From NCBI RefSeq assembly GCF_002863585.1, contig NZ_PGUY01000062.1, positions 124,001-188,000 of the forward strand: a DNA stretch of 64,000 nucleotides. The letters are read 5' to 3'. The notes beneath the pieces were generated by a model. The model did no database searches. It was given only the letters and a program-made list of their open reading frames with translations, and was not told where the DNA came from. Of this stretch, positions 47,363-57,095 are shown in pieces; within the stretch, counting starts at the first letter, position 1; each line of letters opens with the position of its first letter. A program made the position numbers and the translations under genes. Origin of the DNA: Peribacillus deserti. GTDB taxonomy: Bacteria; Bacillota; Bacilli; Bacillales; DSM-1321.

Positions 47363-47401
47363 AAAATGGCTTCTGCATATAAATGCGGAAGCCGTTTTTC
47401 T
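47363..47401. terminator. Bidirectional terminator between ypeQ and the MBL hydrolase
   Basis: GGCTTCTGCAT pairs with ATGCGGAAGCC (one T-G pair) over a 4-base loop, with A and T runs on the two sides. Confidence 0.85.
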
Positions 47402-47406
47402 TTTCC

Positions 47407-48255
47407 TTAGTCTTTTTCACCGTCTACGTATTTTCCGTACGATGGTACTGCTAACTGGTCGAACTTGTCTGCAAGTTCCTTTAACCCCGTTTTCAGTTCT
47501 TCGCCGAACACAGGCATGCCATGTCCTGTGACAGCCGTTTCGGGATTTAGTTCCGCTAGGATTTTGACCGATTGTTTTGCTGCTTCCCAATCCGTCGTCA
47601 AATATCTCGGCGGCCCTGTAATTTCTTTCTTCTGCGTTAATACCTTATAAAGCTCGTCCTGTCGTACGGTAACGAAGGCATCTCCCGCTATCAGAGTACG
47701 GTCTGACTCTCTGAAAAGGGAAATATGTCCGGGGGCATGCCCAGGCGTATGAATCCATCTCCATTCTGGGAGTTCAGGAACGCTCCCATCCTCCGGTAGC
47801 ACCTGAACCTTCCCGGTTAAATCTATAGCCTGATTGGGGAACATCCCAGACATTTTAGCAACCATGCCGCCTTCGACAGTAGTATCTGGTTTAGGATAAT
47901 CCTGGGCGCCGGTTAAAAAGGGCAGCTCAAGACTATGCGCATAAACGGGCACATCCCACTCGTCTAGCAGCTCCCCAAGCCCTCCTACATGGTCGAAATG
48001 GCCATGTGTAAGAATGATTGCCCTTGGCATGGTCTCTTCTCCAAATAACTCGCGCGCTGTCTTTTTAATTTCATCGCCGGACCTTGGCATGCCCGCATCA
48101 ACCAGGACCCAATCTGGGGCGGAAGCTTCTGCTTTAATGAAAAATAGGTTAACAACCTGGTTTGTATAAGAAAACACGTCAGGCAGTACGGACTCAATCG
48201 TCCCGCTGGATATGGATGTTACTGGGATAAATCTTTTCAACGGTTCATCGGTCAT
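47407..48255 (-). CDS. MBL-fold metallo-hydrolase
   Basis: The 282-residue protein has the metallo-beta-lactamase core. The metal motif THGHFDHVGG is at about residues 83-92, a later His is in HTPGHAPGH (about 170-178), the bridging Asp in LIAGDAF (about 190) and the last His in VTGHGMP (about 240). No signal peptide is visible, so it is cytosolic. The substrate is not clear; glyoxalase II-like or lactonase-like activity is possible. AAGGAGGAG precedes ATG 48255. Confidence 0.87.
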   Translation of the reverse strand: MTDEPLKRFIPVTSISSGTIESVLPDVFSYTNQVVNLFFIKAEASAPDWVLVDAGMPRSGDEIKKTARELFGEETMPRAIILTHGHFDHVGGLGELLDEWDVPVYAHSLELPFLTGAQDYPKPDTTVEGGMVAKMSGMFPNQAIDLTGKVQVLPEDGSVPELPEWRWIHTPGHAPGHISLFRESDRTLIAGDAFVTVRQDELYKVLTQKKEITGPPRYLTTDWEAAKQSVKILAELNPETAVTGHGMPVFGEELKTGLKELADKFDQLAVPSYGKYVDGEKD

Positions 48256-48467
48256 AAAAGCTCCTCCTTATATAGAAACCATATATACAATTTCCCTATT
48301 TTTTAAGGAGTTATGCAGAGAATCACCCCAAGCGAGAAATTTTTATGATTTTTTACATAAATCGCAAAAATTGAGGTTTATCTACAAAAATCGCGGGTAT
48401 TTAACATGTAGGCACACGCGTGCGTAAAAAAAGAAATTCAAATTTATCGTTGGGGGTTTTTGGGAAG

Positions 48468-49772
48468 ATGAAGAAGAAAAAGACGTTATCCTTGCTTTTA
48501 TCTTTAATTATGTTATTCAGCTTAATTCTAGCTGGCTGTTCGGGTCAGAATTCTTCTGGGTCAGCAGAGGACAGCGGCGGTAAAGTAACCTTAAAGTTCT
48601 GGTCTTTCTGGGGATCTGAAACGAGAAGGCCCGTAATTGAAAAGATGATTGACGATTATAATAAATCCCAGGATAAAGTGGTAGTTAAGCACACCTTTGT
48701 TCCTTGGGGTGATATTTGGACGAAAAACCTTGCGGCTGTTGCAGCAGGCAATCCTGCTGACGTAGTGGTTACTGATATAAATGATGTTTCACACAGGGCA
48801 AAGAATAACCAGAGTACAGATTTATCCCAATATTTTGATGACAATATGAAAGACAGGTTTTATCCTCACTTATGGGAAACCGTTCTATATGACGGCAAGC
48901 CTTATGCAGCCCCATTTAATACTGATACCCGTCTTCTTTACTATAATAAAAAAGCGTTTAAAGAGGCAGGCCTTGACCCAAATAAGCCGCCAACAACTTG
49001 GAAAGAACTTGAAGAGTATGCTAAGAAGCTGGATGTTAAAAAAGGCAGCACCTACGAAAGAATCGGTTTCTATCCTCTTTGGGGCGGTTATGGAGCTCCA
49101 AGCTGGATGAGAAATGCGGATGAAGGCAAAAACTTCTTAGAAGGCAATAAGATCGCCATAGATACTCCGGCCAAGGCGGATGCCCTTAGCTGGCTTGCTG
49201 ACTGGAAAAAACGATATGGCAAAAAAACGATCGAAAAATGGGATGCGGAATTTGCAAACGGACAGACCAACCCATTTGTAGCTGAAAAAGTAGCCATGTA
49301 TACGGATACAGGTACTTTCTATACTCAAATCCGTGATTCTGGCAAGGATTTAGATTTCGGTGTTGCTCCGATTCCTGCTTATAAAGAAGGAGGAAGAAAC
49401 TGGAGTGACGGCGGCGGTTTCGTGCTTGAAGTTCCAAAGGGTTCCAAGCATCCAAAAGAAGCAGCCGACTTTATTAAATACATGACAGATGTAAAAGCTC
49501 AAAAGTACTGGGCAGAAAAGAACTATGACAATGTAGCCAATAAAGAGGCAGCAGAAAGTGCAGCTAAAGGAATGGACGGGCAGGAGAAAATGGTGTATCA
49601 GGCTTCTATTGATAACCTGAAAGACACACAATTAGCGCCTATTCCAATTCAGTATCCTGATTTTATGAGCAGGATTAATCCGCAGATTGATGCTGTTATG
49701 CTTGGTAAAGCAAAAGCCAAGGATGCATTGAAAAAAGCTGAGGCAGACGTTAAGAAGATAAAGAGAAAATAA
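48468..49772 (+). CDS. ABC transporter solute-binding lipoprotein (sugar type)
   Basis: The 434-residue extracellular family 1 binding protein has a lipoprotein signal: basic KKKK, hydrophobic SLLLSLIMLFSLI, then the lipobox LAGC, so it is anchored outside the membrane. The mature part begins VTLKFWSFWGSETR, typical of carbohydrate-binding proteins. ATG 48468 starts the signal peptide; the frame extends to 48420, adding an unlikely polar extension. It forms an operon with the two permeases behind it. The ligand is presumably an oligosaccharide or glycerol-phosphate-like compound, which I cannot narrow down. Confidence 0.9.
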   Translation: MKKKKTLSLLLSLIMLFSLILAGCSGQNSSGSAEDSGGKVTLKFWSFWGSETRRPVIEKMIDDYNKSQDKVVVKHTFVPWGDIWTKNLAAVAAGNPADVVVTDINDVSHRAKNNQSTDLSQYFDDNMKDRFYPHLWETVLYDGKPYAAPFNTDTRLLYYNKKAFKEAGLDPNKPPTTWKELEEYAKKLDVKKGSTYERIGFYPLWGGYGAPSWMRNADEGKNFLEGNKIAIDTPAKADALSWLADWKKRYGKKTIEKWDAEFANGQTNPFVAEKVAMYTDTGTFYTQIRDSGKDLDFGVAPIPAYKEGGRNWSDGGGFVLEVPKGSKHPKEAADFIKYMTDVKAQKYWAEKNYDNVANKEAAESAAKGMDGQEKMVYQASIDNLKDTQLAPIPIQYPDFMSRINPQIDAVMLGKAKAKDALKKAEADVKKIKRK

Positions 49773-49833
49773 TAAGAAGGAGGGGAAGCTTTGAAGGCTT
49801 CTCTTCTTTTTAAAAAATTAGGGGGGAAACCAA

Positions 49834-50904
49834 ATGCATCAGCAAAGACCTAGGGAAAACGTGCTGCACGGAATTGACAGTGGAACGGAAACCATTTCCG
49901 GAAAGCCGGTGCCGGTAGCTTTAAAAAAGTCCAAGACTGCTGGAAAACAGCGGACAGAGAATGTAAATCATGTCCAAAAAACGGTAACTAAATCAAGCTG
50001 GTTAAAGTCAAAGTCCCTCAGAGAAAACCTCGCAGGATATGGATTTATATCCCCGTGGCTCATAGGATTCTTCCTGCTGACTGCAGGGCCGCTTCTATTC
50101 TCCCTCATTGTTAGCTTCTCGGATTATAACATTACTTCCGAAATGACTTTTACGGGACTTGATAATTACAAAAAGATGTTTACAGCGGACGATTTATTTT
50201 GGACTTCGCTTTGGAATACTTTGTATTTTGTATTATTTTCTGTACCGCTGACAACTGCAGGAGCTATTTTCATTGCAGTTCTCCTTAATTCAAAGATCAA
50301 AGGGATGAAAATCTTCCGTACGATCTATTATCTGCCAGCTGTATTATCCGGGGTAGCTGTTTATTTTCTCTGGATGCAGCTCTTAAGCCCTGGGACTGGA
50401 CTTATTAATCTAGTTCTAAGCTGGGTAGGTGTCGAAGGTCCGGCATGGCTTTTTGACCCGAATTGGACAAAACCCGCATTGATTTTCATGAAGCTTTGGA
50501 GTGTGGGCGGAGGTATGCTTTTATATCTTGCCAGCTTACAGGGAGTCTCTAACACTTTATACGAAGCAGCTGATTTGGATGGAGCGAACATTTTTCAAAA
50601 GTTCTTCCATATTACTCTGCCAATGATTACACCTATTATTTTCTTTGATATCATCACCAGTACAATTGGTGCATTTCAGATCTTCCAGGAAGCCTATGTT
50701 ATGACTAAAGACGGTGACGGAGGACCTGCCCATTCACTTCTTTTCTATAATCTTCATATGTGGAATAATGCGTTTGAAGTGTTTGATATGGGTTATGCAT
50801 CTGCCATGGCCTGGATGTTATTCATCATCATCATGATTCTTACTGCATTCAACTTGAAGTTCAGTAAACGCTGGGTGCATTATGAGGGAGGGGACAACAA
50901 GTGA
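49834..50904 (+). CDS. ABC sugar permease, MalF/UgpA type
   Basis: The 356-residue inner-membrane subunit has about six helices. The EAA loop that docks the ATPase is EAADLDGANIFQKFFHITLP, at about residues 247-266. The first ~65 residues are a polar, Lys- and Thr-rich extension not usual in this family. GGGGGGAAA precedes ATG 49834. It overlaps the second permease by 4 bp. Confidence 0.92.
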   Translation: MHQQRPRENVLHGIDSGTETISGKPVPVALKKSKTAGKQRTENVNHVQKTVTKSSWLKSKSLRENLAGYGFISPWLIGFFLLTAGPLLFSLIVSFSDYNITSEMTFTGLDNYKKMFTADDLFWTSLWNTLYFVLFSVPLTTAGAIFIAVLLNSKIKGMKIFRTIYYLPAVLSGVAVYFLWMQLLSPGTGLINLVLSWVGVEGPAWLFDPNWTKPALIFMKLWSVGGGMLLYLASLQGVSNTLYEAADLDGANIFQKFFHITLPMITPIIFFDIITSTIGAFQIFQEAYVMTKDGDGGPAHSLLFYNLHMWNNAFEVFDMGYASAMAWMLFIIIMILTAFNLKFSKRWVHYEGGDNK

Positions 50905-51773
50905 AGACAGCAGCACAGCAGCCTAAATTCTATCAAACCATGAAATTTAGACGGAACCTTAAACATAGCATCATTCTATTTTTCCTAATAGCAGGGAGTA
51001 TAGCTTTACTCACTCCTTTATGGTGGATGATTTCAATGTCCCTGAAATCACCGGAGGAAATAGCGCAATTCCCGCCAACATTTATTCCGGAGAAATTCCA
51101 TTTCTCTAATTATATAGAAGCATGGTCCACTGGCCCATTCACTCGCTGGGCATTAAATTCTGTTTTCCTCGCTGTTGTGGGGACAATCGGAAGCGTATTT
51201 GTCAACTCCCTGGTAGCTTACGGCTTTGCCAAGTTAAAATTTAAAGGGCGGAATTTCTGGTTTGTTGTAGTATTAGCTACTATGCTTCTACCAGGGTTTG
51301 TAACTATGGTACCGCAATATATGCTATTCTCTAAACTTGGCTGGATTAACACGTATCTGCCGCTGTTAGTACCATCGTTCCTTGGAAGTGCGTTTTTCAT
51401 ATTCCTTTTAAGACAGTTTATGATGACTATTCCAAATGAATTTATTGAAGCAGCAGTTATGGATGGTGCGGGTCACTTGAAAATTTGGTGGCATATCATG
51501 CTTCCACTTACAAAGCCAGCCCTTATTACGGTAGCCATCTTTGCATTTAATGGATCATGGAACGACCTCTTAGGGCCGCTGCTTTATTTGAATGAGGAAC
51601 ACCTATACACCATTCAGCTAGGGCTGCAGACATTTAAAGGTTCCGTACAAACACAATGGAACTACCTCATGGCCATGTCGGTTATGATCTTACTGCCGAC
51701 CGTGCTTATTTTCTTCTTATTCCAGAAGTTCTTTATCGAAGGCTCTAATATATCATCAGGTACAAAAGGATAA
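50901..51773 (+). CDS. ABC sugar permease, MalG/UgpE type
   Basis: The 290-residue permease has about six helices and EAA loop EAAVMDGAGHLKIWWHIMLP, near residues 185-204. It starts at GTG 50901 inside the preceding stop (GTGA), with GGGAGGGG upstream. No ATP-binding gene follows. In Bacillus such importers share a multitask ATPase (MsmX), so that is the likely partner. Confidence 0.92.
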   Translation: MKTAAQQPKFYQTMKFRRNLKHSIILFFLIAGSIALLTPLWWMISMSLKSPEEIAQFPPTFIPEKFHFSNYIEAWSTGPFTRWALNSVFLAVVGTIGSVFVNSLVAYGFAKLKFKGRNFWFVVVLATMLLPGFVTMVPQYMLFSKLGWINTYLPLLVPSFLGSAFFIFLLRQFMMTIPNEFIEAAVMDGAGHLKIWWHIMLPLTKPALITVAIFAFNGSWNDLLGPLLYLNEEHLYTIQLGLQTFKGSVQTQWNYLMAMSVMILLPTVLIFFLFQKFFIEGSNISSGTKG

Positions 51774-51785
51774 GGAAACCGAAAA

Positions 51786-51818
51786 AAACGGAGTTCAACG
51801 ACTCCGTTTTTTTTATTT
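51786..51818 (+). terminator. Terminator of the ABC importer operon
   Basis: AACGGAGT pairs with ACTCCGTT over a 6-base loop, followed by a long T-run. Confidence 0.88.
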
Positions 51819-51866
51819 GATGTTAAAATAGATAAAGATTAAGTAAGAGAAACAGGAAGTGCTTGA

Positions 51867-54020
51867 ATGAAAAAAGTAATTATAGCGGAAAAACCATCGG
51901 TCGCAAAAAACATTGCCGATGCTTTAAGAATCAAAACACGGAATGACGGGTACTATGAAGGCTCTGATTACATTATTACCTGGGCATTTGGACATTTGCT
52001 CCAGCTTTATGATGCGAAGGATTATGACAGTAAAATGACTCGCTGGAAAATGGAAAACTTTCCTTTCATTCCCGGCCGTTTTCAATATAAAGTAAAATCG
52101 AGTCCGAAGAATAGGGACTATAAGGATCCTGGCGCGGTAAAACAAATCAAGATTATCAGCAGTCTGGTTAAGAGGAATGATGTAGATGCCGTGATATCTG
52201 CCTGTGACTTTGACCGGGAAGGACAAATTATTGGCGACACGATAATTGATTCTATTTCTGCAAAAAAGAAGGTATATCGGCTTCTGCTGAATGAATGGAC
52301 ACAGGAAGAAGTAATAAAAGGGTTAAACAGCGTTATTTTAAATACAGAGATGAAACCCCTGAGGGATGCCGGGATCAGCAGACAGTGGGCCGACTGGATT
52401 ATCGGGATTAATTTAACATCTGTAGCAACTCTTAAGTACCAATCAGGAAGAGGACAAGCCCTGAATGTGGGAAGAGTATTAATGCCTACCTTAAAAATTA
52501 TTTATGATAGAGACAAGGAAATTGAGAGTTTTGTTCCAGAAATATATTTTAAGCTGGGTGCAGTGTTTGGAACACAAAAAGGTCAAGTGTATGAAGGCTC
52601 TTATTATGAAAAGGGCGAAGACAAATTCAAAAGTGATGAACAGCTCAAGGCTATTGTAAAATTACTTAAATCGCAAACTGGATTTGTGGCTGATAAGAAA
52701 GTTGAGAAGAAGAAAGAATACCCTCCCTATCTCTTTAATCTTACCGGGCTTCAGGGTTATATAACGAGTAAATATAAAGGCTGGACATCTGATAAGGTCC
52801 TTCGTACAGCGCAGTCTCTCTATGAAAAAAAGTTTATCACCTATCCAAGGACTTCGAGCACTGCCCTGGAAGAAAGTCTGAAAGGGAGAACCGCCAAAGT
52901 TTTAGATGCCATGAAAAAAGGACTTCCATTTGAGGGAGAAATTAAATTTACAGCCTCTAAAAGAATCTTTGATAATTCGAAAGTTGAAAGCCACAGTGCT
53001 ATAATTCCGACCTATATGGTGCCAAAGAAATTGACAGGCGATGAACAGCTTGTCTACACAGCCATCAAGAATCGTTTTCTTATGCAGTTTATGCCTGTTG
53101 CTGAATATGAAGAAACCAAAATAACAACGAAAATCCACTCAGATGAAATAAAAGGTGAATTTCTTTCTAAAGGAAAAGTACAGCTTGTTGAAGGGTGGAA
53201 AAAACTCGAAAATTCAGAGACAAAAGAAGTGATCCTGCCGCAGGTTGGTATCGGTGAAGATGTGGCTATACAGGATGCAAAGATATCTCAGCATAAAACA
53301 ACACCGCCTAAACAGCATACTGAAAGAACACTTCTGCGTGTGATGGAAACATGCGGACGGAAGCTGGATGGCAAGGATGAAGAACGGGTAAATGCGGTTT
53401 TAAGCGGATACAGCATCGGTACACCAGCAACAAGGGCGGATACCATTAAAAAACTGAAGGATATTGGCTATATCGAATATCAAAATAAAAATTTAGTCTG
53501 TACAGAGCTCGGCAGAAATGTAGTTGAAACCCTGCCGGTGAGCGAATTGTTTGATCTGGACTTCACCGGCAAGATCGAAAAGAAACTGTATGATATTGAA
53601 AAGCGGAGATACTCGAGTGAAGAATTCTTAGAGTTTATTAGGAACTTTATCTTCGCTGCCGTCCATAAATTAAAGTCCGAGGAGACAGTAGTACTCAAAA
53701 AAGTGGAGGCTGTAAAAAAAGAGACGGAAGTATTAGGAAAATGCCCTGTCTGCGGCCATCCTATCATTGAAGGGCAAAAAGGATTTGGGTGCTCCAACTG
53801 GAAGAGCGGATGCAAATTCGTTATCTGGAAAAATGATAAGTATCTCGCTGCCATGAAGAAAAAGCCGACAAAAACCATGGTGAAGGCACTTTTGAAAAAT
53901 GGCCAGGCCACTGTAAAAGGGCTTACCAGCAAGAAAGGGAAGAAATTCAACGCCATATTAAAATATGAGAAAAATCCCGACAACTCATACTTTACATGGA
54001 AGATGGAGTTTGCGGATTAA
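51867..54020 (+). CDS. topB: DNA topoisomerase III
   Basis: This type IA topoisomerase of 717 residues decatenates single-stranded links during replication and recombination. The N-terminal TOPRIM domain has AEKPSVAKNIADAL and the acidic SACDFDREGQ near 110. The catalytic Tyr is about residue 326 in TYPRTSS. The C-terminal end carries one zinc ribbon-like module (CPVCGHP, then CSNWKSGC). AGGAAG precedes ATG 51867. It is a single-gene unit ending in an extended palindrome. Confidence 0.95.
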   Translation: MKKVIIAEKPSVAKNIADALRIKTRNDGYYEGSDYIITWAFGHLLQLYDAKDYDSKMTRWKMENFPFIPGRFQYKVKSSPKNRDYKDPGAVKQIKIISSLVKRNDVDAVISACDFDREGQIIGDTIIDSISAKKKVYRLLLNEWTQEEVIKGLNSVILNTEMKPLRDAGISRQWADWIIGINLTSVATLKYQSGRGQALNVGRVLMPTLKIIYDRDKEIESFVPEIYFKLGAVFGTQKGQVYEGSYYEKGEDKFKSDEQLKAIVKLLKSQTGFVADKKVEKKKEYPPYLFNLTGLQGYITSKYKGWTSDKVLRTAQSLYEKKFITYPRTSSTALEESLKGRTAKVLDAMKKGLPFEGEIKFTASKRIFDNSKVESHSAIIPTYMVPKKLTGDEQLVYTAIKNRFLMQFMPVAEYEETKITTKIHSDEIKGEFLSKGKVQLVEGWKKLENSETKEVILPQVGIGEDVAIQDAKISQHKTTPPKQHTERTLLRVMETCGRKLDGKDEERVNAVLSGYSIGTPATRADTIKKLKDIGYIEYQNKNLVCTELGRNVVETLPVSELFDLDFTGKIEKKLYDIEKRRYSSEEFLEFIRNFIFAAVHKLKSEETVVLKKVEAVKKETEVLGKCPVCGHPIIEGQKGFGCSNWKSGCKFVIWKNDKYLAAMKKKPTKTMVKALLKNGQATVKGLTSKKGKKFNAILKYEKNPDNSYFTWKMEFAD

Positions 54021-54170
54021 TCGAAGCATAGACTTCCAGATATCATATTATGATTCAAACAAAGCAATGCAATGCCTTCTTAATGAATGAACTTTGTATC
54101 TTACAGGACGGCAGACTCCAGTTAAAGAAGACTCGCTGATTGATGAGGGAATGCGAAAACAAAGCGTATA

Positions 54171-54216
54171 CAAATAACAAAAGGAGATGCCAGCTGGCAT
54201 CTCCTTTTGTTATTTG
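54171..54216. terminator. Perfect 46-bp palindrome, likely bidirectional terminator
   Basis: CAAATAACAAAAGGAGATGC and its exact complement meet at CAGCTG (centre 54193/54194), with no mismatch over 46 bases. T-rich tracts follow the stem core on both strands. It lies 150 bp after topB. Confidence 0.75.
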
Positions 54217-54732
54217 TTATAACCATAAAAAGACCTGTGCTATCGGGGTTTGATCGTAGTAATTGAATGAGAGGCATCTGCTTCTGGCCATATTCCAGGT
54301 GTAAAAGTGGATATTGGTGGATTTAACGCTGCAGGCGACCCCGCATAGTTTGCGTCTCGCTGGAGAATGCGCCTTGGCGTAAACAACTATCAGCACCATT
54401 ATGGAGCAATCATCCTTGGGGAACAGCGGACAAACGTCCTATTTTAAGGGTTCGCGCAATAGTTTTAATAGGTGGTGGAATTATTTTGTTATACGATACA
54501 AAAATTATATAGGATGGAATAATTTTGTTATCCGTTGCAATTCATTTTTTTTGAGAACCCTGCTTGCCAGCCCAATAGCTAGGATCCCTTTCTTTGGAGG
54601 TAGCGAAACAGCTGATGGCTGAAGGAGGTAACACGCTACGAAAATTAAAACCCTAGCTTCTTTTCCTTGTACCTCCCTGAGAGGTATAGTAAAATTTTAA
54701 TGATATGTGTGTTTGATTTGGGAGGATTATGA
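54217..54732. other. Gene-free region upstream of mntR
   Basis: No frame here has a ribosome binding site. A 20-bp direct repeat is present (54476-54495 and 54515-54534, TGGAAT then ATTTTGTTAT, 18 of 20 identical, 39-bp period). The remainder is unexplained. No manganese (yybP-ykoY) riboswitch is evident. Confidence 0.5.
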
Positions 54733-55161
54733 ATGCCTACACCGAGCATGGAAGATTACATAGAAATCATATATAAGTTAATAGAAGAAAAAGGATATGC
54801 ACGGGTATCAGATATCGCCGAAATGCTGGCTGTCCATCCTTCCTCTGTTACAAAAATGGTGCAGAAGCTGGATCATGAAGGATATTTAATATATGAGAAA
54901 TATAGAGGCCTTATATTAACCTCAAAAGGTAAGAAAATTGGGAAGACATTAGTGTACAGGCACGATCTACTTGAACAGCTATTGCGGATGATAGGGGTTA
55001 AAGAAGAAAATATTTATATAGATGTTGAAGGAATTGAGCACCATTTAAGCTGGGACTCAATCGATAGAATTGGAGATCTAGTACAGCTGTTTGAGGAAAA
55101 TCCTAAAATTCTTACTGAACTAAAAGGAATTCAAAACAAAAATGAAGAACTAAACAATTAA
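54733..55161 (+). CDS. mntR: Manganese-responsive regulator MntR
   Basis: This DtxR-family repressor binds Mn(II) and controls manganese uptake. The 142-residue protein has a winged helix (about 1-70; [20 protein letters not shown]) and a dimerisation domain with metal ligands. The ligands are Asp8 and Glu11 in SMEDYIE, His77 in VYRHDLL, and Glu99, Glu102 and His103 in VEGIEHH. All are conserved. GGGAGGA precedes ATG 54733. It stands alone with its own terminator. No transporter gene is adjacent. Confidence 0.95.
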   Translation: MPTPSMEDYIEIIYKLIEEKGYARVSDIAEMLAVHPSSVTKMVQKLDHEGYLIYEKYRGLILTSKGKKIGKTLVYRHDLLEQLLRMIGVKEENIYIDVEGIEHHLSWDSIDRIGDLVQLFEENPKILTELKGIQNKNEELNN

Positions 55162-55183
55162 GCTGCGACTGGCAGCTTTTTTG
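55160..55183 (+). terminator. Terminator of mntR
   Basis: AAGCTGC pairs with GCAGCTT over a 5-base loop, followed by T; it overlaps the stop codon. Confidence 0.8.
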
Positions 55184-55217
55184 TTTATCTAAACAGGAAG
55201 AACAGGGAGGCTGAACC

Positions 55218-55910
55218 ATGGATTCCGCTGAGTGGAATAAACAATTAGAAACAAGCTGGGACGCATTCTCTGACAGCTGGAGCAAGGATGCAGAAAAGAT
55301 GTGGGAAGAGGGAAGCAGAAAGAAAATTATCCCCTTTATCAAGCAGTACCTTCAGGAGCGGGGGAAACTATGCGATCTTGGCTGTGGAGAAGGATATGGC
55401 TCATGGAAACTGTGCCTAGAGGGCTTTCAAGTTACTGGAGTCGATATTTCGCAGGAAATGATTTTTAAAGCAAACACAAAGACAAAGAATTTAAGCCACC
55501 TGAACTTTCTTCAGGCGGATATAAACAGTCTTCCGTTTAGAGACGAAGAGTTTGATGCCATTATGGCTATCAATTCCTTAGAGTGGAGTAAATCGCCGCT
55601 GGAAGCCCTTAATGAGTCCAGGAGGGTTTTAAAGCCCGGCGGTTACGCCATCATCGGTATTCTCGGCCCCACTGCCGCTCCGAGACAGACGCATAGCTAT
55701 AGACGGCTGTATGGAGAACCGGTAATCATGAACAGTATGCTTCCTTGGGAATTTGACAGGCTTGCATCAGAAAACGGATGGAATAGACTTGCGGAAATAG
55801 GTGTTGAAAAAAAGGGGGCTGATTTAGAAAAGCTCGGCTTTTTATCGCGCGAACTCAAGCAAGCGCTTTCATTTATGTGGGTTTTTCTCCTTGAAAAAAA
55901 CTCTGTATAA
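55218..55910 (+). CDS. SAM-dependent class I methyltransferase
   Basis: The 230-residue protein has SAM-binding motif I LCDLGCGEGYGSW (about 52-64), the acidic motif II GVDISQEM (about 77-84) and motif post-I ADINSLPFRDEEFDAI (about 102-117). This is a Methyltransf_11-type small-molecule methyltransferase; the substrate is not predictable. GGGAGG precedes ATG 55218. The gene lies between mntR and the convergent metA, with no clear operon partner. Confidence 0.87.
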   Translation: MDSAEWNKQLETSWDAFSDSWSKDAEKMWEEGSRKKIIPFIKQYLQERGKLCDLGCGEGYGSWKLCLEGFQVTGVDISQEMIFKANTKTKNLSHLNFLQADINSLPFRDEEFDAIMAINSLEWSKSPLEALNESRRVLKPGGYAIIGILGPTAAPRQTHSYRRLYGEPVIMNSMLPWEFDRLASENGWNRLAEIGVEKKGADLEKLGFLSRELKQALSFMWVFLLEKNSV

Positions 55911-55999
55911 TTTTTTATGAAAACACATGGTCCAGGGGAAACTATTTACGGGGCTGGATCATCTAGTGTGAAAAACTTCCAAGGCGAAATAAAGCATGA

Positions 56000-56030
56000 A
56001 AAAAGTCCCTCAAAAAAAGGAGGGACATGG
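56000..56030 (-). terminator. Terminator of metA
   Basis: On the minus strand GTCCCTC pairs with GAGGGAC over a T-rich loop and is followed by six T. Confidence 0.82.
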
Positions 56031-56041
56031 TGTATGCGGGA

Positions 56042-56950
56042 TTAATCCCATCGATAGGGAGTTTCCTGATAAACGTAATAATTGAGCCAGTTAGAAAATA
56101 ATAGATTTGCGTGGCTCCTCCAGCTTTGAACCGGCTTATTGTCAGGATTGTCCTGGGGAAAATAGTTTTTTGGAATCTCAATTGGCATTCCTTTATTTCG
56201 ATCCCGGCTGTATTCTATGGCCAGTGTATCTGCATCATATTCAGGATGTCCAGTTATAAATATCTGTCTGCCATCCCTAGATGCCGAAAGGAAAATTCCT
56301 GCTTCCTCAGAGTGAGATAATACCAGTAGTTCCGGGTGGTTTTTCATTTTTTCTGCTTCAATATCCGTATGTCTGGAATGAGGGGCAAAAAATACATCAT
56401 CAAAACCCCTAACCAATTTTTCGGTTTTATGCAGCAGGTTGTGAGAAAATACACCAAAGCATTTTTTAGGCAATTCAAGCTTGCCGATTCCATAGTGAAA
56501 GAACAAGCCGGCTTGGGCTCCCCAGCATATATGGAGACAGGATGTAACATTTTTATGGGACCACGCCATGATCTCTTTTAATTCTTCCCAATAATCTACA
56601 TCCTCGAAGGGAAGATGTTCGACAGGGGCACCGGTAATAATTAAACCATCGAATTTCTTGTCCTGTATTTCACGGAACGTTGTATAAAATTGATCTAAAT
56701 GATATTTGCTTGTATTCTTCGCTTCATGGGTTGCCATTGTGAGGAAGGATACATTGACCTGCAGGGGCGTATTTCCCAGTAAGCGCAGGAGCTGAGCTTC
56801 CGTTTTTTCTTTTTCGGGCATTAAATTTAAGATCAGTATATTTAGAGGACGTATATCCTGCTGATTCGCCCTTTCCAAATCCATAACAAATATATTTTCG
56901 CTTTCTAGTATCTCAGCAGCCGGCAACTGCCGGGGAATTTTAATAGGCAT
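56042..56950 (-). CDS. metA: Homoserine O-acetyltransferase (MetA type)
   Basis: MetA makes O-acylhomoserine, the first committed step of methionine synthesis. The 302-residue protein has the full active site: Cys142 in HICWGAQAG, His235 and Glu237 in GHPEYD. Residue 111 is Glu ([11 protein letters not shown]), which in the characterised Bacillus cereus enzyme selects acetyl-CoA rather than succinyl-CoA, so acetyl transfer is expected. AAGGAGGAAG precedes ATG 56950. The 145-bp gap to the divergent fhs gene is too short and lacks the conserved pieces of a SAM (S-box) riboswitch. Confidence 0.95.
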   Translation of the reverse strand: MPIKIPRQLPAAEILESENIFVMDLERANQQDIRPLNILILNLMPEKEKTEAQLLRLLGNTPLQVNVSFLTMATHEAKNTSKYHLDQFYTTFREIQDKKFDGLIITGAPVEHLPFEDVDYWEELKEIMAWSHKNVTSCLHICWGAQAGLFFHYGIGKLELPKKCFGVFSHNLLHKTEKLVRGFDDVFFAPHSRHTDIEAEKMKNHPELLVLSHSEEAGIFLSASRDGRQIFITGHPEYDADTLAIEYSRDRNKGMPIEIPKNYFPQDNPDNKPVQSWRSHANLLFSNWLNYYVYQETPYRWD

Positions 56951-57095
56951 TTACTTCCTCCTTAAAAAAATGAATATTTACATTATAAAAATAATTTTGT
57001 ATTTACTGCAATATATTTTCAAATTGAGAAGAAAAAACTTAGAATGAATAAAGGTGTTACAATCTTAAAAAGATTTTCAACTAGGAGGACTTCTT

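Noticed and set aside
54401-54622. 73-codon frame upstream of mntR
   Set aside because: Its internal repetition reflects the 20-bp direct DNA repeat; there is no ribosome binding site and the composition is unlike that of real genes.
56951-57095. SAM riboswitch upstream of metA
   Set aside because: The divergent gap is only 145 bp, A+T-rich, and lacks the conserved S-box segments and a terminator on the metA side.
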